From NCBI RefSeq assembly GCF_051967035.1, contig NZ_JBQCKK010000012.1, forward strand, positions 66,947-130,946: a DNA stretch of 64,000 bases, written 5' to 3'. Under the pieces are notes generated by a model. That model worked only from the letters and a program-made list of their open reading frames with translations. It did no database searches and was not told the origin of the DNA. Shown piece by piece: positions 59,860 through 64,000 of this stretch. Origin of the DNA: Brevibacillus sp051967035 (GTDB taxonomy: Bacteria; Bacillota; Bacilli; Brevibacillales; Brevibacillaceae). Position 1 is the stretch's first letter. Every line of letters starts with the position of its first letter. The translations under genes were made by a program, and so were the position numbers.

Positions 59860-60447
59860 ATGCAGACGATCGCACAGCCGCTGTCCCCCTTGAGCCTGAA
59901 GGAATGGGCGGTCGCCGTCAAAGCCCTCGGGGAAGGTGAGCAGATCATTACGATCCGCAAGGGCGGGCTATACGAGGAAACCAGAGAATTCCGATTGGAA
60001 AATAATTTGTTTTACCTGTATCCGACCTACGAGCACCAAAAGCGCGACATGGTAAAGCCCGCGTACCACCACTTGCTGGACGCGACGCTTGCAGGCTGGT
60101 CGAGTGAGCAAACGACCGTCGCCATCGAGTATTTTGCGGAAGTGACAGACGATGTGGAGCTGCTGGACGAAGCCAGGCTGCGTGCGCTGTCGCCGCATCA
60201 CATCTGGACGGACAACTTCGCCGATGTGCGCCTCCACTGGAAGAAAAAGCAGCCGCTGCACATTTTGTTCATGCGCCTGTATCGGCTGGCCCAGCCGGCA
60301 GTCATTCCGATTGAAGCCGCGTACCAGGGCTGCAAATCGTGGCACAACCTGCTCGTGGAGTTGCCGAGAAGCGCATTTGCGCCTGTGCTGAGCAACGAGG
60401 AGTACGCAGAGAAAAAAGCCGCCGTCATGGCGATTTTGCAGGCATAA
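59860..60447 (+). CDS. DUF1802-family protein
   Basis: 195 residues from ATG 59860 after AGAAGGGAG. The family layout is clear: SLKEWAVAVKALGEGEQIIT, RKGGLYEETREFRLENNLFY, LYPTYEHQKRDMVKPAY, LHILFMRLYRL and CKSWHNLLVELP. The function is unknown; a nuclease-like fold has been suggested for the family but nothing here proves it. A single-gene unit; a terminator lies at 60573-60616. Confidence 0.85.
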   Translation: MQTIAQPLSPLSLKEWAVAVKALGEGEQIITIRKGGLYEETREFRLENNLFYLYPTYEHQKRDMVKPAYHHLLDATLAGWSSEQTTVAIEYFAEVTDDVELLDEARLRALSPHHIWTDNFADVRLHWKKKQPLHILFMRLYRLAQPAVIPIEAAYQGCKSWHNLLVELPRSAFAPVLSNEEYAEKKAAVMAILQA

Positions 60448-60572
60448 GAGCTTGGACGTCCGGTCAACAGAAGCCGACTGCTTCGGGTCACAAACCAGCG
60501 AGCGCCCACGCCTGGGTGGAGAGCAGGCAGAGCACGGGAAAAGTGCTGTTGAAGGTGCGCACGTAATCGACA

Positions 60573-60616
60573 AAAGGGAGACAAGGGGGCGATTTTTCCG
60601 TCTCCTTTCTTTTTTT
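60573..60616 (+). terminator. Intrinsic terminator after the DUF1802 gene
   Basis: AAAGGGAGAC and GTCTCCTTT stem with TTTCTTTTTTT after it. The remainder of the 360-bp gap (60617-60745) shows no gene. Confidence 0.75.
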
Positions 60617-60745
60617 GGCGCTGCGCCTTAGGCATGGCCAGAAAAAACAGCAGCGGATACAGCCGAGAGTGCCGTTACGATTACAGCTGCGGCTGCGGGA
60701 GCACTTTCCATGCACTTGCCCATACAGTTACGCCTGCAACCATGA

Positions 60746-60780
60746 TTGACAATCCAAACTGTAAGAATTATGATTACAGT
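60746..60780 (+). promoter_or_regulatory. Promoter with Rrf2-type dyad operator
   Basis: TTGACA (60746-60751), 17 bp, TATGAT (60769-60774). A perfect inverted repeat ACTGTAA-N9-TTACAGT (60758-60780) overlaps the -10, as expected for an autoregulating Rrf2 repressor. Confidence 0.8.
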
Positions 60781-60807
60781 ACTCTTGCGAAAGGGGCCGT
60801 CTCAGAC

Positions 60808-61248
60808 GTGAATAGTGAGTTTACGATAGCTGTTCACAGCTTGGCCTTGTTGGCTCATTTACCGGGACATATGGCAAGCAGTGAGCTTATTGCACAAAAT
60901 GTATGCACCCATCCCGCGAGAATTCGCAAAATCATGGGGATTCTGCGTAAAAACGGATTCGTGAAGACAAAAGAAGGAGTAGGGGGCGGTTATATGCTGG
61001 CCTGCGATCCCGGCGAGGTGACGTTGGCAGCGATTTACCGTTCGATGTCGACGGGAACGCTAAAGCCGCACTGGTGCTCGGGCGACCCGAAGGAAGCCTG
61101 CCTCGTGTCCGCCAATATGCACGGCGTCATGGATCAGATTTTTACGGAAGCGGAGTCTTCCTACACCAAATATTTGGAAGAGCTTACGATCCAGACGGTT
61201 CTGGACAAAGTTCGCCAGGGGCAGTGTCAGGTACAGGATCGCCAGTAA
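60808..61248 (+). CDS. Rrf2-family transcriptional regulator
   Basis: 146 residues from GTG 60808, 28 bases after the operator; the frame is open back to 60634, across the promoter, so that part is not coding. The Rrf2 winged helix is clear: FTIAVHSLALLAHLPGHMAS, LIAQNVCTHPARIRKIMGIL, NGFVKTKEGVGGGYMLACDP. Two further Cys (HWCSGDPKEACLV) replace the Fe-S cluster set of IscR/NsrR with a YwnA-like arrangement, so thiol oxidation may be the signal. The dyad is repeated, less perfectly, before the next gene. Confidence 0.9.
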   Translation: MNSEFTIAVHSLALLAHLPGHMASSELIAQNVCTHPARIRKIMGILRKNGFVKTKEGVGGGYMLACDPGEVTLAAIYRSMSTGTLKPHWCSGDPKEACLVSANMHGVMDQIFTEAESSYTKYLEELTIQTVLDKVRQGQCQVQDRQ

Positions 61249-61276
61249 ACGAAGCAGGCAACATTTTCAACTGGAA

Positions 61277-61299
61277 ACTGTAACTTTTTTAACTACAAT
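61277..61299 (+). promoter_or_regulatory. Second, imperfect copy of the Rrf2 dyad
   Basis: ACTGTAA-N9-CTACAAT repeats the operator at 60758 with the left half identical and 5 of 7 right-half bases kept. It lies just before the IDEAL-domain gene, and TACAAT may be its -10. Confidence 0.5.
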
Positions 61300-61311
61300 T
61301 TAAGGTGGTGC

Positions 61312-61710
61312 ATGAAGATGGATCGGAATGCTATGCTGGAGAGTAGCGATTGGGTCATGGGCAAGACCAAGCACGGCGAATTGGTGCAGGGCTTTGTAGA
61401 AACCGTCGATTCCACGCGGGGCATTGCTCGCGTGTATGTCGTCAAGTGCGACAACGAAGAGGCGATCGGCAAACTCGTGACCATTCCGCTGCCATGGCTG
61501 GAGCGCATGTCGACAGGAACCGTTGCTGCCCCGCAGCAGCTGCATGACTTGATCGAGCTGGCCTTGGCGACCCGAGACAAAGAGTGGTTCATGGAGCTGA
61601 CAGCGAAGATGCTGCGCAATCCGCATGCGGCGTCCGAAAGCCAGGACCGGAAGAGAAGAAGCGATTTTCCGCGTAACCGCCTGGGAACTTCGGCAATCGG
61701 GGAGCCATGA
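61312..61710 (+). CDS. IDEAL-domain protein
   Basis: 132 residues from ATG 61312 after AAGGTGG. The N-terminal ~65 residues form a small beta-rich domain (DWVMGKTKHGELVQGFVETV, RVYVVKCDNEEAIGKLV). It is followed by the IDEAL-type helix pair LHDLIELALATRDKEWFMEL. The basic tail (DRKRRSDFPRNR) is disordered-looking. The IDEAL domain occurs in small Bacillales regulators (ComK, YpiB-type proteins) and probably mediates protein contacts. It is second in a run of same-direction genes led by the Rrf2 regulator. Confidence 0.75.
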   Translation: MKMDRNAMLESSDWVMGKTKHGELVQGFVETVDSTRGIARVYVVKCDNEEAIGKLVTIPLPWLERMSTGTVAAPQQLHDLIELALATRDKEWFMELTAKMLRNPHAASESQDRKRRSDFPRNRLGTSAIGEP

Positions 61711-61737
61711 TTTTTTTCATATAGAGGAGGAGTACCG

Positions 61738-62304
61738 ATGATGTCGACCGTGAATCAAAGCAAGTGGTTTGAAAAAGGAATGAGCTTTGCCGAGTATCGC
61801 GCCAGCATGAGCGTCAACCAGGAGGAGCTGGGACGCGTCTACGAGCAGCTTACGTTCAGCGAGGACGATCTGGCGTTTTGGCAGGAGCTGTCCCGCCGCA
61901 ACTGGAAAGGTGTCGTGCTGACAGCCGACTGGTGCGGGGATGCCGCCTTGTGCGTTCCGATCATCCAGCGTATCGCCGAGGAGAGCAACATCGAGCTGCG
62001 CTACCTCATCCGCGACGAAAACTTGGAGCTGATGGATCAGTATCTCACGAACGGCACGGCACGGGCCATTCCGATGTTCATTTTCCTCGATCAGGAGGGA
62101 GTGGAAGCCTGTGTATGGGGACCGCGCTCGCCGGAGGTACAGGAAATGATTACGACGGCCCGCGCGACGCTTCCGGCGGCAGATGCGCCTGATTTCGAAG
62201 AGAAGCAAAAGCAGCTGTACAAAAGCTTCAAGGAGAAGATTACGACTGATCCGGCAGTGTGGCGCACCGTGATTGAAAGCGTGAAGGCAAGGCTGCAAGC
62301 GTAA
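61738..62304 (+). CDS. Thioredoxin-like protein with CX5C motif
   Basis: 188 residues from ATG 61738 after AGGAGGAG. The N-terminus is helical (WFEKGMSFAEYRASM), then the thioredoxin fold: VVLTADWCGDAALCVPIIQR, ELRYLIRDENLELMDQYL, and cis-Pro motif RAIPMFIFLDQEG. The second Cys is displaced, giving C-x5-C instead of CxxC, as in the PF14595 (Thioredoxin_9) group. It may reduce disulfides through a single Cys or act as a thiol-binding protein. The Rrf2 operon context suggests a role in thiol stress. Confidence 0.85.
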   Translation: MMSTVNQSKWFEKGMSFAEYRASMSVNQEELGRVYEQLTFSEDDLAFWQELSRRNWKGVVLTADWCGDAALCVPIIQRIAEESNIELRYLIRDENLELMDQYLTNGTARAIPMFIFLDQEGVEACVWGPRSPEVQEMITTARATLPAADAPDFEEKQKQLYKSFKEKITTDPAVWRTVIESVKARLQA

Positions 62305-62345
62305 AGAGACAAAAAATGAAAATGGATAGGACTGGAGCTATGAGT

Positions 62346-63545
62346 ATGAACACCTCTGGGAATAACGGGCGGCCGATTCTCTTTTTAATGATCAACATGT
62401 TTATTGCCATGTTGGGAATTGGCTTGATTATCCCGATCTTGCCCGAGTTTTTGAAGGAATTCGGGGCGGGCGGGAAAACAGCTGGTTACCTGGTGGCGGC
62501 ATTTGGTTTGACGCAGTTTCTGTTCTCGCCCATCGCGGGAGAATGGTCGGATAAATACGGCCGCAAAATCATGATCGTATCCGGCCTGCTGCTGTTTACC
62601 ATCTCCAATCTGGTTTTTGCTTTGGCAGAGCATACGTGGGTGCTGTACCTGTCCCGCTTGATCGGGGGAATCGGGGCAGCCTCCATGATTCCTTCCATGC
62701 TCGCGTACGTGGCGGACATCACAACCGAGGAGAAGCGGGGAAAAGGGCTGGGTCTGCTCGGCGCCGCCATGTCCCTCGGATTCGTGATCGGGCCGGGAAT
62801 CGGCGGTTTTCTCGCAGAGCTTGGACTGCGGATGCCGTTTTATATTTCGGCGGCGGTTGGTGCTGTGGCGACAATCGGCTCTCTGTTGTTTCTGTCTGAA
62901 TCGTTGCCAAAAGAAAAGCAGCTGGCAGCCCGCCAGTCGGAGCAGAAGAAAGAAAACATTTTTCTGCAGCTCGGCAAGTCGTTTCAGTCGTCGTATTTCA
63001 TTATGCTGGTGCTGATTTTTACGATGACCTTCGGACTGGCGAACTTCGAAGTGATCTTTCCGCTGTTCGTTGACGCGAAGTTCGGGTACACGTCGCGCGA
63101 TATATCCATCATCATCACGGTGGGGGCCCTGGCCGGAACGATCGTGCAGGCGCTCTTGATCGGGAAGCTGATTACCCGCTTTGGAGAAAAGAAGCTCATC
63201 AACTGGACGTTTTTCAGCTCGGCCGTGACGATGGTGCTGATGCTGCTGTCAGGAAATTTCTGGTATATGCTCATCCTGACGGTGCTGTTTTTTGCGCTGA
63301 CGTCGATCATGCGCCCGGCGATCAATACGCTGATTTCCAAGCGAGCCGGGGATGAACAAGGCTTTGTGGCAGGGATGAACAACGCCTATATGAGTCTGGG
63401 CAATATTTTCGGCCCGGCCGTGGCGGGTACGCTGTACGGCGTGCATGTGAACGCACCGTACTTGTTTGGGGCGATCGTTCTCCTGCTCAGCCTGTTTTTG
63501 TCGCGCATGGAAAGCCGACGCAACTTGAAGCGGGTGGCGGCGTAA
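62346..63545 (+). CDS. MFS multidrug efflux transporter (NorA/Bmr-like)
   Basis: 399 residues, taken from ATG 62346, which best fits GGAG at 62334; ATG 62316 and 62340 are in frame. Twelve TM segments; motif A GEWSDKYGRK, the drug-efflux motif C region GLGLLGAAMSLGFVIGPGIG in TM5, and an opening LMINMFIAMLGIGLIIPILP that is characteristic of Bmr/Blt/NorA pumps. It uses the proton gradient to expel hydrophobic cations or similar drugs. Last gene of the Rrf2 / IDEAL / thioredoxin run. Confidence 0.92.
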   Translation: MNTSGNNGRPILFLMINMFIAMLGIGLIIPILPEFLKEFGAGGKTAGYLVAAFGLTQFLFSPIAGEWSDKYGRKIMIVSGLLLFTISNLVFALAEHTWVLYLSRLIGGIGAASMIPSMLAYVADITTEEKRGKGLGLLGAAMSLGFVIGPGIGGFLAELGLRMPFYISAAVGAVATIGSLLFLSESLPKEKQLAARQSEQKKENIFLQLGKSFQSSYFIMLVLIFTMTFGLANFEVIFPLFVDAKFGYTSRDISIIITVGALAGTIVQALLIGKLITRFGEKKLINWTFFSSAVTMVLMLLSGNFWYMLILTVLFFALTSIMRPAINTLISKRAGDEQGFVAGMNNAYMSLGNIFGPAVAGTLYGVHVNAPYLFGAIVLLLSLFLSRMESRRNLKRVAA

Positions 63546-63628
63546 AAAAACGGGCTGCTTCCTCCCTTATGCGGAAGCGTCGCGACGCGGTGACAGTTTC
63601 AAAGCAGGAGGAGTGGCAGCGCGAGAGG

Positions 63629-63661
63629 AAATCTCGTCCTTTGGGGGGCGAGATTTTTTTG
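63629..63661 (+). terminator. Intrinsic terminator of the efflux gene run
   Basis: AAATCTCG and CGAGATTT stem followed by T8. Confidence 0.8.
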
Positions 63662-63706
63662 TTTTTTCGGGTACGGCCAGAGCTTTTGGAAACGGGAGGG
63701 GGCATC

Positions 63707-63943
63707 ATGCTGAAACGCTTGTTGGTTTCAGGCTACAAGGCGCACGAGCTTGGCGTATTTGATGAAAAACATCCGGGGGTAGCCATTATTAAAAAAGCAC
63801 TGAAACGGGAACTCGTGCGATGTCTGGAAGAAGGCTTGGAATGGGTCATCGTATCGGGGCAACTCGGGGTGGAACTGTGGGCAGCCGAAACGGTTCTGGA
63901 AGTAAAAAAAGAGGCTCCCCATCTTGATATGCTCCCTCCATAG
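63707..63943 (+). pseudogene. ypsA: YpsA (SLOG/DUF1273) N-terminal fragment, interrupted
   Basis: 78 residues from ATG 63707 after GGGAGGGG. The start is that of YpsA: LVSGYKAHELGVFDEKHPGV, LEEGLEWVIVSGQLGVELWA, with the SLOG Rossmann glycine motif. Full-length homologues have ~180 residues; here the frame leaves the family after APHLDML and stops at 63943. The DNA changes at about 63933, where a 17-bp inverted repeat begins that looks like the left end of an insertion element. The remaining YpsA part may lie beyond the window. Confidence 0.75.
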
Positions 63944-64000
63944 TAGACAGGCAAAAGAAAGGTCTGTACTGTCTACTGTGGAGGGATTTTTTATGGGGAA
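63933..64000 (+). mobile_element. Probable left end of an insertion sequence inside ypsA
   Basis: CCCTCCATAGTAGACAG (63934-63950) and CTGTCTACTGTGGAGGG (63969-63985) form a 16/17-bp hairpin followed by T6. An ATG at 63993 has its only ribosome site, GGAGGG, in the right arm of that hairpin. Such hairpins at the left end of IS4-type elements sequester the transposase start in read-through transcripts. The transposase itself is beyond the window, so the family is unknown. A plain terminator is the alternative. Confidence 0.5.

Noticed and set aside
60634..60807. Longer N-terminus for the Rrf2 regulator
   Set aside because: This stretch contains the promoter and the dyad operator; the family starts at the GTG at 60808.
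1..64000. CRISPR array, rRNA, tRNA or complete prophage
   Set aside because: No regularly spaced repeats, no rRNA or cloverleaf sequences and no phage structural genes were seen; only one probable IS end is present at the right edge.

Overview
The window reads as chromosome from a Gram-positive, endospore-forming Bacillales bacterium, most likely Brevibacillus. This is inferred from several things seen together. Ribosome-binding sites are strong (AGGAGG class) and GTG/TTG starts are frequent. There are homologues of Bacillus-type genes (YtvI, YeeI/YebC2, YheC/D ATP-grasp, YfiB/YfiC, YybE/YybF, YpsA, Btr/Feu-like iron uptake). Fur-, MntR- and HrcA(CIRCE)-type operators and a glycine riboswitch also fit. 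Coding density is high and GC content moderately high, with a few AT-richer pockets. I see no rRNA, tRNA or CRISPR array.

Layout. 1-3.3 kb: the end of an acyl-CoA ligase, then an AT-richer pocket with a sigma-like protein and a DUF3139 protein, then CoxG-like and DUF2798 genes. 3.4-10.7 kb: an iron-siderophore block (Fur-box promoter, AraC-SBP fusion regulator, FhuF-like reductase, MFS exporter, lipoprotein receptor, two FecCD permeases, no ATPase). 10.8-15.4 kb: small regulator/enzyme pairs (TetR with AHSA1 and VOC; HxlR with SDR), an internally deleted alpha/beta hydrolase and a siderophore-esterase-like gene. 15.6-19.9 kb: htpG behind a CIRCE element, a PPOX flavoprotein and an amino-acid permease. 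20.7-23.5 kb: a manganese ABC transporter behind an MntR-like box. 23.6-27.1 kb: YeeI, an iron-type lipoprotein, and a tandem glycine riboswitch in front of purU. 27.3-33.5 kb: a YfiBC-type ABC exporter pair and a LysR/MFS divergent pair. 33.6-40.9 kb: small membrane proteins, a prohibitin-family protein, a VOC enzyme, a DinB remnant, an MBL hydrolase, HrpB and an orphan BluB. 41.0-46.9 kb: an OmpR-type two-component system followed by a MacAB/YknXYZ-like efflux system. 47-50.9 kb: small genes, MscL with a zinc ribbon, YheC/D, AraC and VOC. 51.0-57.0 kb: a histidine kinase with an extracellular solute-binding domain, an NtrC-type regulator and an orphan TAXI solute-binding lipoprotein in one overlapping operon, followed by a near-perfect sigma-54 promoter in front of an MHS-family carboxylate permease. 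57.1-60.4 kb: YtvI, a GltP/DctA-type symporter and a DUF1802 protein. 60.7-63.6 kb: an Rrf2 regulator with its own dyad operator, then IDEAL-domain, thioredoxin-like and MFS genes. The right edge holds a ypsA gene cut off by what looks like the left end of an insertion sequence.

The most interesting unit is the sensor-kinase / sigma-54 activator / TAXI / MHS permease locus (51-57 kb). It looks like a complete carboxylate-sensing and uptake circuit in which the TAXI protein has lost its TRAP transporter and may serve as a receptor. Other points worth a second look are a promoter plus Fur box inside the reading frame of the AraC-SBP fusion, CIRCE control of htpG, the glycine riboswitch on purU, and operator-like repeats at the two-component/efflux and Rrf2 loci.
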